Part shown: one piece after another, positions 36,717 through 45,833 of the stretch
Layout of the letters: every line of letters starts with the position of its first letter
Position numbering within the stretch: position 1 is the stretch's first letter
DNA from: Bradyrhizobium sp. AUGA SZCCT0158
GTDB taxonomy: Bacteria; Pseudomonadota; Alphaproteobacteria; Rhizobiales; Xanthobacteraceae
Direction: 5' to 3'
Assembly: GCF_018130065.1 (NCBI RefSeq)
Contig: NZ_JAFCME010000027.1
Coordinates: 1 to 64,000, forward strand
DNA: 64,000 bases
Translations under genes and position numbers: made by a program
The notes under the pieces: generated by a model
Database searches by the model: none
What the model was told of the DNA's origin: nothing
What the model saw: only the letters and a program-made list of their open reading frames with translations

Positions 36717-38492
36717 ATGAGTTTCGTTGATCGTCTGATCGCGCCAGTCTCAATATCGGCCCGCGCCCGGCGTGGGATTGAGCTCCTCGAATCCGGCCGC
36801 GCGGCTGAAGGCTTCCATCAACTCGCCTACGCCGCCCGCGGCGGCTGTATTGAGGCGCAGTATCGAGTCGGGCGATGCTATCACGAGGGCACCGGCGTGC
36901 CACAAGCGACCACGGAGGCGGTACGCTGGCTCCAACGTGCTGCGGAAGCCGGTTCAGCGGACGCCCAGTTTTATCTCGCGCTTCTGTATGTTCAAGGCGT
37001 GATCAACCCTGAGCAGTCGAGTGCGGCTCTCTTTACCGTCCACAATGAAAGTGGCGGCCCAGATTTCTTCACGGCACTTAACTGGGCGCGCCGCGCCGCC
37101 GAGGGCAACTCGGCCGAGGGCCAGGCGCTTCTGGGATATATTCTAACTTCCGGCCCCGATACCATAACCGACGAGCTGGAAGCTGAGCGCTGGTACGCGC
37201 GTTCAGCGAAAGCCGGCTGTCCTCAAGGGTCTCTTGGGCTTGGGCTCGCCCTGCTTCGCCGGGCACAGGACGAGCGGACACAAAAGGAAGCAGCTGAACA
37301 GATCGCGAAAGCTTCAGCGGCCGGCATTCCGACGGCACTCTATCTCATCGCTGTGCTCACGGAATTTGGCATAGGCGTGGGGGGCGAACTCACTCGAGCC
37401 GTCGAGCTTTATCGTCTCGCTGCCGACAAAGGCGTGCGCCTAGCGCAAAGGCGTTTGGGCGTGGCCCTCATCAATGGTCACGGTATCGAGCGCAACCTGG
37501 TCGAAGGCGAAACCTGGCTGCGCCGGGCCGCACTTGCCGGCGACGCAGAGGCAGCCGCCCGGGTCGGCCTTCTCTACGCTCGCGGAGGCGAATTGCCACC
37601 TAACTATGTCGAAGCCGTAGCATGGCTCGAGCGCGCCGCCGAAGGAGGTTACGCGCCAGCTGCGAGGACTTTGGGTCAGCTCTACTCGATCGGCACCGCC
37701 GTCGGCCGCGATCTGGACCTCGCAAATTTCTGGCTGGAACGTGCAGCCGAACTTGGTAACGAGGCGTCGAAAGCCGACTTTGCGAATCTCGTGCTCCGCG
37801 GCGGCGGAAAATCCGGCGATCAGGCCAAGACTCGTCATTGGTTCCAAGAGGCCGCCGAGACGGGGGACCTTATAGCCGCCTTCAATTTCGCCGTCTGCAT
37901 CGCTGAAGGAATCGGGATCGAGCGCGATGAGACCGCGGCTGCGCTGTGGCTTCGCCGCGCGGCAGTGGGCGTCCCGACTGCCCAATACTGGTATGGTAGG
38001 ATCTTGATCGAAGGTCGTGGCGTCCCAGAAAACATAGTCGAAGGGCGAATGTGGCTGAGACGCGCCGCCGACGCCGGGATCGTCGATGCGCAAGTTCTTC
38101 TCGGCGAGATGCTTGTAAACGGCCGAGGCGGACCACCCGACCATCGCACGGCCCGCGCGCTATTTGAAAAAGCTACTAGTCAGGGCCACATTGGGGCGAT
38201 GTTTGCGCTCGGTGCGCTTTACCATGGCGGTCATGATATCGCGGCAGATCCTGGTCTGGCGCAGCGCTGGTTTCGCGAGGCGGCGCAGCGCGGCCACCCA
38301 CGGGCGCAACTGATGCTCGGCCGATATCTCCTCGGCGGCGCTGCGGGCCGGACTGATCTTGCCGAAGCACGGCAATGGTTCGAGGCGGCTGAAGCCCAAG
38401 GGGTGACTGAAGCGGCGCTTGAGTTAACACGTCTTGCTAAAGAACCGGGCGGAGAGGCTCACAATTTGAAAGGAAGTGCCTCGGCCGCGTAG
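36717..38492 (+). CDS. Sel1-repeat (TPR-like) protein
   Basis: 591 residues made almost entirely of 35-40 residue Sel1-like repeats, each with the A..G...A...LG..Y..G.GV pattern (GRAAEGFHQLAYAARGGCIE, AQYRVGRCYHEGTGVPQATT; AVAWLERAAEGGYAPAARTL; GMVW-like RMWLRRAADAGIVDAQVLLG). About 13 repeats can be counted. No signal peptide is seen, so it is probably cytoplasmic. Such solenoids bind proteins. Placed between exporter and adaptor, it may act as a chaperone or scaffold for the substrate or for glycosylation. Confidence 0.85.
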   Translation: MSFVDRLIAPVSISARARRGIELLESGRAAEGFHQLAYAARGGCIEAQYRVGRCYHEGTGVPQATTEAVRWLQRAAEAGSADAQFYLALLYVQGVINPEQSSAALFTVHNESGGPDFFTALNWARRAAEGNSAEGQALLGYILTSGPDTITDELEAERWYARSAKAGCPQGSLGLGLALLRRAQDERTQKEAAEQIAKASAAGIPTALYLIAVLTEFGIGVGGELTRAVELYRLAADKGVRLAQRRLGVALINGHGIERNLVEGETWLRRAALAGDAEAAARVGLLYARGGELPPNYVEAVAWLERAAEGGYAPAARTLGQLYSIGTAVGRDLDLANFWLERAAELGNEASKADFANLVLRGGGKSGDQAKTRHWFQEAAETGDLIAAFNFAVCIAEGIGIERDETAAALWLRRAAVGVPTAQYWYGRILIEGRGVPENIVEGRMWLRRAADAGIVDAQVLLGEMLVNGRGGPPDHRTARALFEKATSQGHIGAMFALGALYHGGHDIAADPGLAQRWFREAAQRGHPRAQLMLGRYLLGGAAGRTDLAEARQWFEAAEAQGVTEAALELTRLAKEPGGEAHNLKGSASAA

Positions 38493-38523
38493 TCAACAGG
38501 AAGATCTACATGCGGGATCAGAA

Positions 38524-38595
38524 ATGAATTTTTCTCGCGTTTGGTGGCGCAAGCTAGCAAAGCCTGAACCTGAGCGACGCGAAGGCACTGGCTAA
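38524..38595 (+). CDS. very short ORF before hlyD-like gene
   Basis: 23 codons, MNFSRVWWRKLAKPEPERRE-GTG, between the Sel1 gene and the adaptor gene. Trp/Arg/Lys-rich. Position is the only support; it may be a leader or chance. Confidence 0.2.
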   Translation: MNFSRVWWRKLAKPEPERREGTG

Positions 38596-38639
38596 ACTAA
38601 AACGCGTTCGGCGAAAGCTTTAATCCAATATGGTATAGA

Positions 38640-40646
38640 ATGACCAAGTACTACCCGCTCATCGATAAGGCTGTCACCGAGCTGGCGCACAATACCGGCG
38701 AGGCTCGGCGTGAGCTTTATGAGCGCACTCGCTCCGCCTTCATCCGGCATTCGGTCAACCAAAATCCGCCGCTCACGAAAACAGAGCTGATATGTGAGCA
38801 TCTCGCCCTTGAGGAAGCGATCCAGAAGGTAGAGGCCGCTCGCAGTCGCACTGACCCGCCCAGCGGCGAAGCCTTTTCGGCGGCGGCGGTTGGGCAGATT
38901 CCAAACGGCGATCGCTCCCCGGCCCTGCAACCAGTATCGGCCGCAGTTACTGTACTCAGTCGCGAGCCTGTCCAACCGCCGCAGCGTGAGCAGCCTGTAG
39001 TCACGCGCCGCGAGAAAGTAGAAGTATTCCCCCGTTCGATGGTGTTCCCCGCCAACATCGAAACAGCGTCGGCCGCAACCCAGGCTGCGGATCCGAAGCG
39101 GGCGCCATCGCCCCTGCGCAAGCGCTTCAGTTTGTTTTTGGGTCGCAAGCAGGAAATGCCGTCGGTTCCGCCGCCATTTGGGTTCAAGTCTTCGAGCACC
39201 GCGCGAAAGGTTCTAGCCAAGCCTACGGCCGGAAGCATTCGTTGGCCCTCTATTCCCACAGTCCCTGCCATAAAACGATTATTCAGCGATCGTAATAAAG
39301 TCGATGTGCAACCGTCGTCGCTCCTGGAATTTGAGTCCCCGACGGCAGCGCTTGTCGAAGCACCGATCAAGCCCGCGGCGCGAAGCATGCTCTGGACGGT
39401 TGTCTCGGCGATCCTGGCCTCGATGGCGGTGGCTGCGCTGTTTCCTATTGATATGGTCGTGACCGGCTCGGGACGTGTCGTGTCGCTTCAGGCGACCAAT
39501 GTCGTGCAACCGCTTGAGACGGCTATTGTGCGCGCGATCAACGTGCGCGAGGGCCAAACCGTGCGCGCCGGAGAGCTGCTGGCTCGCCTCGACCCGACCT
39601 TCTCCGCGGCCGACGTAAGCGCCCTCCAGACACAGGTGAAAAGCTTTCAGGCAGAGGTCGACCGGCTCACGGCTGAAGCTTCCGGGACGCCGTACCAGCC
39701 GACAAGCGCTGATACCTCCACGGTCCTGCAAGTTGCGATGTATGGCCAGCGCCAGGCGCAGTATCGGTTTCAGATTGAGAGCTACAACCAGAAACTCAGC
39801 GGGCTTCAAGCGCAGATAACCCGCGCTGAGCACGACGTCGCGGCATTTGGCCAACGCCACCGGATCGCGAGCGTGCTCGAGTCAAAGCGCCGGGAACTCG
39901 AGCGGTTGCAGGTCGGCAGCCAAGTGAACCGCTTAATCGCGGAAGACCAAGCCATCGAGATGCAACGCAACTTGACGGACGCGACGGGCGCAGCCGAGCG
40001 CGCCCGCCGCGACCTCGACCAGTTGGTGGCCGAGCGTGACGGCTACGAACAGCAGTGGAAGGCGAAAATCAGCGAGGAACTCACCTTGCGCAGGCGGAGC
40101 CTTAGCGATGCAACTGAAAGCCTGCGCAAGGCTACCCTTCGACGCGAACTCGTTGACTTACGCGCCGACCAGGACGCAGTGGTCCTCAGTGTGGCTAAGG
40201 TCTCGGTCGGCTCGGTGATGCAATCCGGCGAGCAGCTGATCACTCTCGTGCCGAGCGATGCGCCGCTGGAGGTGGAAATGCGTATCGCCACGGCCGACGC
40301 CGGCTACGTCCACGCCGGACAGAAGGTTGCGATCAAATTCGACACTTTCCCGTTCGTCCAATACGGCATGGCCGAGGGGACAGTCCGATTTATCAGCCCC
40401 GATAGCTTCGGCGGCGGGCAAGATACGCAGCGTGGAACCGTCGTCACTCAAGGCGATAGCTCTGCGGTCTTCTACAAAGCGCGCGCGGCCATTGATGAGC
40501 TCAAGATGCACGGTGTACCCGGCGGCTTCCAGCTCAAGCCGGGCATGACCGTTACTGCCGACGTCAAGGCGGGCAAGCGGACCTTGCTGACCTATTTGTT
40601 CGCGCGGGTAATGCCAGCTGGCCTCGAGGGAATGCGCGAACCTTGA
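38640..40646 (+). CDS. HlyD-family membrane fusion (adaptor) protein of type I secretion
   Basis: 668 residues. The cytoplasmic N-terminal 240 residues include a helical segment (YYPLIDKAVTELAHNTGEAR) and a Pro-rich linker. One membrane helix is at MLWTVVSAILASMAVAALFP. The periplasmic HlyD core has a barrel-sandwich motif (IVRAINVREGQTVRAGELLA), long coiled-coil hairpin (LQTQVKSFQAEVDRLTAEAS; ERARRDLDQLVAERDGYEQQ) and C-terminal GVPGGFQLKPGMTVTADVKA. It pairs with the exporter at 34347. The outer-membrane TolC component is not in this window. The N-terminal domain is larger than in HlyD itself. Confidence 0.9.
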   Translation: MTKYYPLIDKAVTELAHNTGEARRELYERTRSAFIRHSVNQNPPLTKTELICEHLALEEAIQKVEAARSRTDPPSGEAFSAAAVGQIPNGDRSPALQPVSAAVTVLSREPVQPPQREQPVVTRREKVEVFPRSMVFPANIETASAATQAADPKRAPSPLRKRFSLFLGRKQEMPSVPPPFGFKSSSTARKVLAKPTAGSIRWPSIPTVPAIKRLFSDRNKVDVQPSSLLEFESPTAALVEAPIKPAARSMLWTVVSAILASMAVAALFPIDMVVTGSGRVVSLQATNVVQPLETAIVRAINVREGQTVRAGELLARLDPTFSAADVSALQTQVKSFQAEVDRLTAEASGTPYQPTSADTSTVLQVAMYGQRQAQYRFQIESYNQKLSGLQAQITRAEHDVAAFGQRHRIASVLESKRRELERLQVGSQVNRLIAEDQAIEMQRNLTDATGAAERARRDLDQLVAERDGYEQQWKAKISEELTLRRRSLSDATESLRKATLRRELVDLRADQDAVVLSVAKVSVGSVMQSGEQLITLVPSDAPLEVEMRIATADAGYVHAGQKVAIKFDTFPFVQYGMAEGTVRFISPDSFGGGQDTQRGTVVTQGDSSAVFYKARAAIDELKMHGVPGGFQLKPGMTVTADVKAGKRTLLTYLFARVMPAGLEGMREP

Positions 40647-40652
40647 TTTTGC

Positions 40653-40673
40653 ATGGTTCACCAAGCAAGGCCA
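40653..40673 (+). repeat. 21-bp direct repeat, copy 2
   Basis: Identical to 36692-36712. Here the reading frame Met-Val-His-Gln-Ala-Arg-Pro stays open for 45 codons. The two copies bracket the Sel1 and hlyD-like genes. Confidence 0.8.
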
Positions 40674-40790
40674 AACCAGGTCCTGGCAGCCGTTTTCCGA
40701 GGCGACGCAGCCTCAGCGGCGCTGGTTGGACAGGCGGCGTCCTGGAACGACCGCCGGCAGAGTTTGGCGCTTATCGCGCGGAATCCATAG
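40653..40790 (+). CDS. small ORF, start encoded by the direct repeat
   Basis: 45 residues, MVHQARPNQVLAAVFRGDAA, then SAALVGQAASWNDRRQSLAL and IARNP. It starts 7 bases after the hlyD-like stop and ends 5 bases before the next small ORF. Ala-rich and helical. Function unknown; context suggests the secretion cluster. Confidence 0.4.
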   Translation: MVHQARPNQVLAAVFRGDAASAALVGQAASWNDRRQSLALIARNP

Positions 40791-40795
40791 CCAAT

Positions 40796-40963
40796 ATGGC
40801 GCTCAGCGAGGGCGGTGTCAGTTTGCCCGCTATTGCCCCTCATGACCAATTGCCATTGACTACGGCAGGTGCAGCCGATGCCATCCTGTTACTCGAGCAG
40901 TATGGTGCAAAACAAGCGCGGGCCCGGCGGACGGTTACGTTAACGGGTAATGATCGGCGATGA
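40796..40963 (+). CDS. small coupled ORF before the glycosyltransferase fusion
   Basis: 55 residues, MALSEGGVSLPAIAPHDQLP, then LTTAGAADAILLLEQYGAKQ and ARARRTVTLTGNDRR. Its stop overlaps the next gene's ATG by 4 bases (ATGA), strong evidence for translational coupling and therefore for a real gene. No family recognised. It could be a small regulator or carrier peptide for the fusion enzyme. Confidence 0.55.
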   Translation: MALSEGGVSLPAIAPHDQLPLTTAGAADAILLLEQYGAKQARARRTVTLTGNDRR

Positions 40964-43900
40964 CGAACCCCAAGACACTGTGTCTCAACATGATCGTCAA
41001 GAACGAGATGGCGAATATCGCACGCTGTCTGAATTCTGTCGCGGACCACATTGGCTGCTGGGTGATAGGCGACACGGGTTCCACTGACGGAACCCAACAA
41101 TTTATTCGAGAGTTCTTCGCAGCACGCGGCATCCGTGGCGAACTCCATGAATTCGCGTTTATCAATTTTGCCCAAGCGCGCAACGAGGCGCTTACTCGCG
41201 CCCGCACCTCCACGCTGATATTTGACTACCTCCTGCTTACCGACGCCGATATGGAGCTGAGGGTCATCGACCCTGCCTTCGTCAACCAGCTCAGAGGAGA
41301 TGCCTATCAGGTTCTGCAGCGCGCCGGGATCAGCTACTGGAACGTACGGCTCCTGCGGCGCGAGGCCGACGCAGACTATAAGGGGGTGACACACGAATTT
41401 CTCGATGTGCGAGGTGGCAGTACGGTGCAGCTTGCTGAGATCGAATTCATCGATCACGCAAGCGGATCGAATCGAGTCGAGAAGGTCGACCGCGATGCGC
41501 GCCTGTTACGGGCCGCGCTGGTCGAGGAGATCGACGCCGGCATGGTATCGCGTTACACATTCTATCTCGCCAACACGCTTCGCGACGGCGGACGCAAGGA
41601 GGAAGCGCTACAAGAGTACCTTAAACGCGCCGATCTTGGCGGGTGGCAGGAAGAAGTGTTCATGAGCCTCTTCTATGCTGCGCAAATCAAAGAGGAGTTA
41701 AAGTATCACGAAGAGGATATAATCGCGGCATACCGCCGTGCCTCCGACCGCCTTCCAAGCCGCGCCGAAGCACTTCACGCCGCTGCGCGATTCTGCCGCG
41801 ACCAGAAACGATACGTTGAGGCCTATCAATTCGCTCGCGAGGGCCTGCAGATTGCGTATCCCAAATCTGGGCTGTTCGTCTTCGACTGGATCTACGACTA
41901 CGGCCTGCTCGATGAGTTGTCGATCGCCGCGTACTGGACCGGACGCTTCGCGGAGTCGAAGGAACTCTGCGGGCGCCTACTAAGCAACGAAAAGATTCCC
42001 CCTGGTGACCGTGAACGGATCGCTGGCAACTTGCGTTTCGCGGAGGAACGTGTTGGCGAACTCACGCTGCCGGAAGGCGAAGTCTCTTGGGATGCCGCAC
42101 TCCGTGTTGCTGTGCACGCCGAAGAGTTGGGTTGCCCGGCTGCGGACGTCGCGGCTGCCTACGAACGGGCCTTCGAATTGCATCAGGAGGACTCCGCGAA
42201 CCTTCTTCGTGCAGCTCGCTTTTGCCGCAAGGCCGGACTAAACACCCCGGGAGCGTACTTCGCGGAGCTTGGCCTGGCGCAGACGGATCGCGAAGGCGAA
42301 TTGAGTTCGCATCTAAGAATCGAGTTGATCGAAGAACTGTCGATCACGGCCAATTATTCCGACAATCCTCTGCGTTACGCGCTCGGCCACTCCGCCTGCG
42401 AATGGTTGGCGCTGTCGCGCGCCGTACCGGAAGGAATGCGCGAGCTAGCCCACCGCAACTTAGCATTCTACGCGAAAGGTGCTCAACAGCTTTTTCCTTC
42501 CTTCAGGCCAACACGCATCAATTTCGGTGCTCCAGCGGGATACGCCTGTCTGAATCCTTCTGTTGCTCGATTTGGCGACCAGCTCGTCTTGATTCAGCGT
42601 ACCGCGAACTACACGGTGACGCCGGACGGCGCGCGCTACCACATCCAAAAAGGCTCAAGCGTTCACACTCGAAACTTCTTGCTGACCCTCGACGACGAGT
42701 TTGATGTCACTTCTTCCAGCGAGATCTTGCCACCTCACGACATGCCCGAGCCCGTGTTCCCCGCAGTGCTCGGTTTCGAAGACATGCGGCTCACCGAATG
42801 GCAAGGAAGTTTGTGGACTTCTTCGACAGTCCGCGAATCGAATCCGCAAGGTCTCTGCGAACAATTCCTTGCCCGAATTGAGCCAGCCCACATCGGCGCC
42901 GCTCGATTAGCCGATTGGCGAGTCATGCGGCCGGAGCATCAGCTCACTCACGAGAAAAACTGGATGCCTTGGCGATGCAGCGATGAGTTACAGTTTCTCG
43001 CCTCCTGCGATCCAAGTCAGGTGCGCGACCCCTACGGTAAGCTCATCTCAGAATCGCGGCCTCCTGCGAGCCTCGCACACTTTCGAGGCGGCTCGCAGGT
43101 CATCCCGTTCGGCGACGGCTGGCTCGCGGTAGTGCACGAGGTCTCGATAGCAGGAAGCGCGCGCACGTACCTGCACCGCTTTATCAAGCTCGACCGAGCC
43201 GGCACCGTACTCGGGATCAGCCCGCGGCATTTCCTGCTTCGCAAGGGAATCGAATTTGTTGCTGGCCTAGCTTGGCATCCGAACGGTGAGCAATTATTGG
43301 TCAGCTTCGGAGTTAATGACGCTGAGTCTTGGCTGGCCACGATTTCGAGTTCCGACATTGAAGCATCGCTGCACCGGCTGGACGCAGAGTGGCGAACGGT
43401 ACTTAGACCGTTGACGCCGATATCTCTATGTAAACCGTTGACGTCAGGAGAGAGAAGCATCAACGAGTTCGTTATTGGCCAGACAAATAAAGCCTTGCGC
43501 AACTATATGCAGGTCGATTTCGCAACGTCGTCATTACTAAGGGCGGGCCTACCGATACATCCCGACCGCCCGAAAGCGTGGGACACGTTGCTAGCGGTTT
43601 GCCTAGCGCAAGGTCTGGTCGACCCTCGTTCCGCCGTTCTCGATGCCGGGTCAGGTTTGGAGTCCGCTTTCCTTCCAAGTCTCGCGATGAGCGGTTTCGA
43701 TAATCTGTGGGGAATAAACCTGCTCTTCAACAAGCCGGTTAAAATCGGAAGCATAACTTATGAGTACGGCGACATCACTGGAACCGTCTATCCGCGTGGT
43801 CAATTCAGCTTTGTTGCCTGCCTTAGTGTGATTGAACACGGCGTCGACACAAGGATATTTTTGCAGGAAATGGCGAGAATCATCCGGTCTGGTGGCTTCC

Positions 43901-44133
43901 TCTTTGTATCCACCGATTATTGGCCCGATGCCGTTGATACGAGTAGTGTGACAATGTTCGGCGCTCCTTTCACCATTTTTAACCGGACCGACCTGGCACG
44001 TCTGATCAAGCAAGCTTCCGAATGCGGATTTAGACTGTATGGAGGTGAAGAGCATTTCGACGCAGACGAGCAGGTTGTAGACAACATGGGACTGAAGTAC
44101 ACCTTCGCGAACTGCTTCTTCCAGAGGATATAG
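40960..44133 (+). CDS. GT2 glycosyltransferase - TPR - beta-propeller - methyltransferase fusion
   Basis: 1057 residues, four parts. (1) GT2 glycosyltransferase at about 1-180 (CLNMIVKNEMANIARCLNSV, GDTGSTDGTQQFI, TDADMEL as the DxD). (2) Helical TPR-like region at about 180-520 (RYTFYLANTLRDGGRKEEAL; AYRRASDRLPSRAEALHAAA). (3) A five-bladed-propeller-like region at about 520-850 with LNPSVARFGDQLVLIQRTAN, GFEDMRLTEWQGSLWTS and EKNWMPW, reminiscent of GH130-type beta-propellers. (4) A class I SAM methyltransferase at about 865-1057 (AVLDAGSGLESAFLPSLAMS; FSFVACLSVIEHGVDTRIFL). It may add and methylate glycans on a secreted protein, with the collagen-like protein the obvious candidate (inference). 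The start is fixed by the 4-base overlap with the upstream ORF. Confidence 0.8.
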   Translation: MTNPKTLCLNMIVKNEMANIARCLNSVADHIGCWVIGDTGSTDGTQQFIREFFAARGIRGELHEFAFINFAQARNEALTRARTSTLIFDYLLLTDADMELRVIDPAFVNQLRGDAYQVLQRAGISYWNVRLLRREADADYKGVTHEFLDVRGGSTVQLAEIEFIDHASGSNRVEKVDRDARLLRAALVEEIDAGMVSRYTFYLANTLRDGGRKEEALQEYLKRADLGGWQEEVFMSLFYAAQIKEELKYHEEDIIAAYRRASDRLPSRAEALHAAARFCRDQKRYVEAYQFAREGLQIAYPKSGLFVFDWIYDYGLLDELSIAAYWTGRFAESKELCGRLLSNEKIPPGDRERIAGNLRFAEERVGELTLPEGEVSWDAALRVAVHAEELGCPAADVAAAYERAFELHQEDSANLLRAARFCRKAGLNTPGAYFAELGLAQTDREGELSSHLRIELIEELSITANYSDNPLRYALGHSACEWLALSRAVPEGMRELAHRNLAFYAKGAQQLFPSFRPTRINFGAPAGYACLNPSVARFGDQLVLIQRTANYTVTPDGARYHIQKGSSVHTRNFLLTLDDEFDVTSSSEILPPHDMPEPVFPAVLGFEDMRLTEWQGSLWTSSTVRESNPQGLCEQFLARIEPAHIGAARLADWRVMRPEHQLTHEKNWMPWRCSDELQFLASCDPSQVRDPYGKLISESRPPASLAHFRGGSQVIPFGDGWLAVVHEVSIAGSARTYLHRFIKLDRAGTVLGISPRHFLLRKGIEFVAGLAWHPNGEQLLVSFGVNDAESWLATISSSDIEASLHRLDAEWRTVLRPLTPISLCKPLTSGERSINEFVIGQTNKALRNYMQVDFATSSLLRAGLPIHPDRPKAWDTLLAVCLAQGLVDPRSAVLDAGSGLESAFLPSLAMSGFDNLWGINLLFNKPVKIGSITYEYGDITGTVYPRGQFSFVACLSVIEHGVDTRIFLQEMARIIRSGGFLFVSTDYWPDAVDTSSVTMFGAPFTIFNRTDLARLIKQASECGFRLYGGEEHFDADEQVVDNMGLKYTFANCFFQRI

Positions 44134-44460
44134 TGTTTTGGGGATGTAGCCCCAACACTCAGCAATGAGCAGAACACTGGCGTTCTGAACCGCCCCGGGA
44201 TTGTCGAAGCCGGTTGCTCCCCCTGACGTAGTCGCGTTGGTATGCTGCCCATGGGTCCAGAGCGTTCGGTGGCGAACTCGACGGCTTGGAAGTTCGCCAT
44301 GGTCCGCGCTGGTGGATCAACTCTGAGATCGGCGCAAAAGGGCGACGCAGACCATTCGAGCGCTGAAACGCGAAATATGGTTTCAGCAACATTATGCAGG
44401 CTGAAAAACGGCTTTCCTTCAATGTTGAAATGAGTTGAACTTGAGACGGACCTTAGTGAG
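44134..44460. other. gene-free stretch
   Basis: No gene supported. Both strands have open frames (one on the minus strand with DPWAAYQRDYVRG) that look like remnants of something, but I cannot assign them. Confidence 0.35.
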
Positions 44461-45336
44461 TTGATAAAAGTTGATATCGGAACTTGGCCAATTGATCTTG
44501 CACGGCAACTCCAACGTTTTTTGGCACAGATGTCACCCGAAACGATAAATCGATGCTCCCTCTTGACCGCGCCAATCGAACTCACCGGCAACTGGGGCCA
44601 CATGATTCCGGACGCAGCTTTGCACGTGGTTGAGCGCATGCGAGCAGCCTGCTTTGATGGCGCACGCCTTGTCTCGGATGACCAACCCGACCGCCTCCGC
44701 ATTGAGGAACGCACGTCGGGGTCGCCCGCTGTCTGGCTTCACGCAGATCCGTCCAACACCGGCTGGATCATTGTGAATATCGGTGAACGCGACTGGTCAC
44801 AGCTGGCCTATCAGTTCGGCCATGAACTCGGCCACGTGACCGCCAACTCATGGCGCCCTGATGCCAAGCCGGCGGCTCCCAGCCAATGGTTTGAAGAGGC
44901 CCTGGTCGAGGCATTTTCGCTGCGCGGCCTTGCGCTCCTGGCAGACGGCTGGTCAAAGGATCCGCCGTTCAAGGACGATAGCGGGTTCGGGGCAGCGGTG
45001 GCCACCTACCGGCAAAACATCGTCGAGCGCTACGGCAAGCTTGCGATCGAACAAGGCAATCCAAAAAACCTCAGCATGTGGTTTAAGCAACATCGCCCGG
45101 CAATGGAAGCGCAGCCGGGTCTGAATGCCTTCGCACAAGCGGCATCGCTCACGATCCTCGCCGAGTATGAACGCAACCCCGCCGGCATCGAAGCGCTTGG
45201 GGCGCTGAACAGGTGGGAAGCCCGCAGCGCACTACCGATAGAAAGGTATTTCGAGGCCTGGAAGGTAAGCTGCAAGGATTTGAAGGCCTCGGCGGAGTTG
45301 CCTAATCGGCTTCAGCGACTGCTTGCTGACGGCTAG
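44461..45336 (+). CDS. HExxH putative metallopeptidase-like protein
   Basis: 291 residues from TTG 44461. It contains YQFGHELGHVTANSW (HExxH zinc motif) and, 33 residues on, EEALVEAFSLRG, where a Glu could be the third ligand as in gluzincins. No signal peptide, so probably cytoplasmic. The rest is unrecognised. It is not part of the preceding cluster (327-base gap, possible own promoter). The N-terminus may start later (ATG 44530, MSPETINRC). Confidence 0.55.
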   Translation: MIKVDIGTWPIDLARQLQRFLAQMSPETINRCSLLTAPIELTGNWGHMIPDAALHVVERMRAACFDGARLVSDDQPDRLRIEERTSGSPAVWLHADPSNTGWIIVNIGERDWSQLAYQFGHELGHVTANSWRPDAKPAAPSQWFEEALVEAFSLRGLALLADGWSKDPPFKDDSGFGAAVATYRQNIVERYGKLAIEQGNPKNLSMWFKQHRPAMEAQPGLNAFAQAASLTILAEYERNPAGIEALGALNRWEARSALPIERYFEAWKVSCKDLKASAELPNRLQRLLADG

Positions 45337-45425
45337 GACACTAGGAAAGAATCGAGAATTTAAGCGGGCTCGTTTGAATCGTAACGTGAACGGTGCGATT
45401 AAACGCCCGCAACGATACACATTCA

Positions 45426-45600
45426 ACCGAAACGAAAATCTACTACACGATCATCGGGTACAGGTCGATTACGGATGCTGAGGCTCACGCCAAGTACGCC
45501 AAGCTCGTAACTCCTGTGATCGCGCAATACGGAGGCAAGGTTCTTGTGCGCTGGTCGCATCATCCGGTGCGAGACCTAGAAACTAGCGCTCTTGCTCGCG
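45426..45600 (+). pseudogene. DUF1330 protein fragment
   Basis: TKIYYTIIGYRSITDAEAHA, then KYAKLVTPVIAQYGGKVLVR is the N-terminal half of a DUF1330 ferredoxin-like-fold protein. The C-terminal half is absent; the frame runs into unrelated sequence. A relic fused to the ligase fragment downstream. Confidence 0.6.
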
Positions 45601-45643
45601 CGCTATCGCCGTCGTCGTCTCCAGCCGTTGCGAGGGAAAAAAC

Positions 45644-45833
45644 TGGGGTTTATGCGGCAAGGTCGAGCACGGTTTCAATAAGACGTCCGCCGCCGAGTTG
45701 CGCAGACGGCTGACGCCGCGGAGCCGCAAAACCCAGCCGTACGCGAAGCGCATTGCGCACAAAGGCATCTGGGTTGAGCCCGAGCTGCTGGCCGAGGTCG
45801 AGTACGGACCAAGTCCGCCGAGGAAAGGCTCGG
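45644..45833 (+). pseudogene. DNA ligase D-type C-terminal fragment
   Basis: WGLCGKVEHGFNKTSAAELR, then RRLTPRSRKTQPYAKRIAHK and GIWVEPELLAEVEYG match the OB-fold end of the intact ligase at 54025 (IYAGKVDHGFDKKSAAELRK and on). The adenylation domain is gone. A decayed second ATP-dependent ligase. Confidence 0.8.

Noticed and set aside
44159..44422. Minus-strand frame with DPWAAYQRDYVRG
   Set aside because: Looks like a piece of a larger protein but I could not place it in a family and the rest of the frame is unlike protein.
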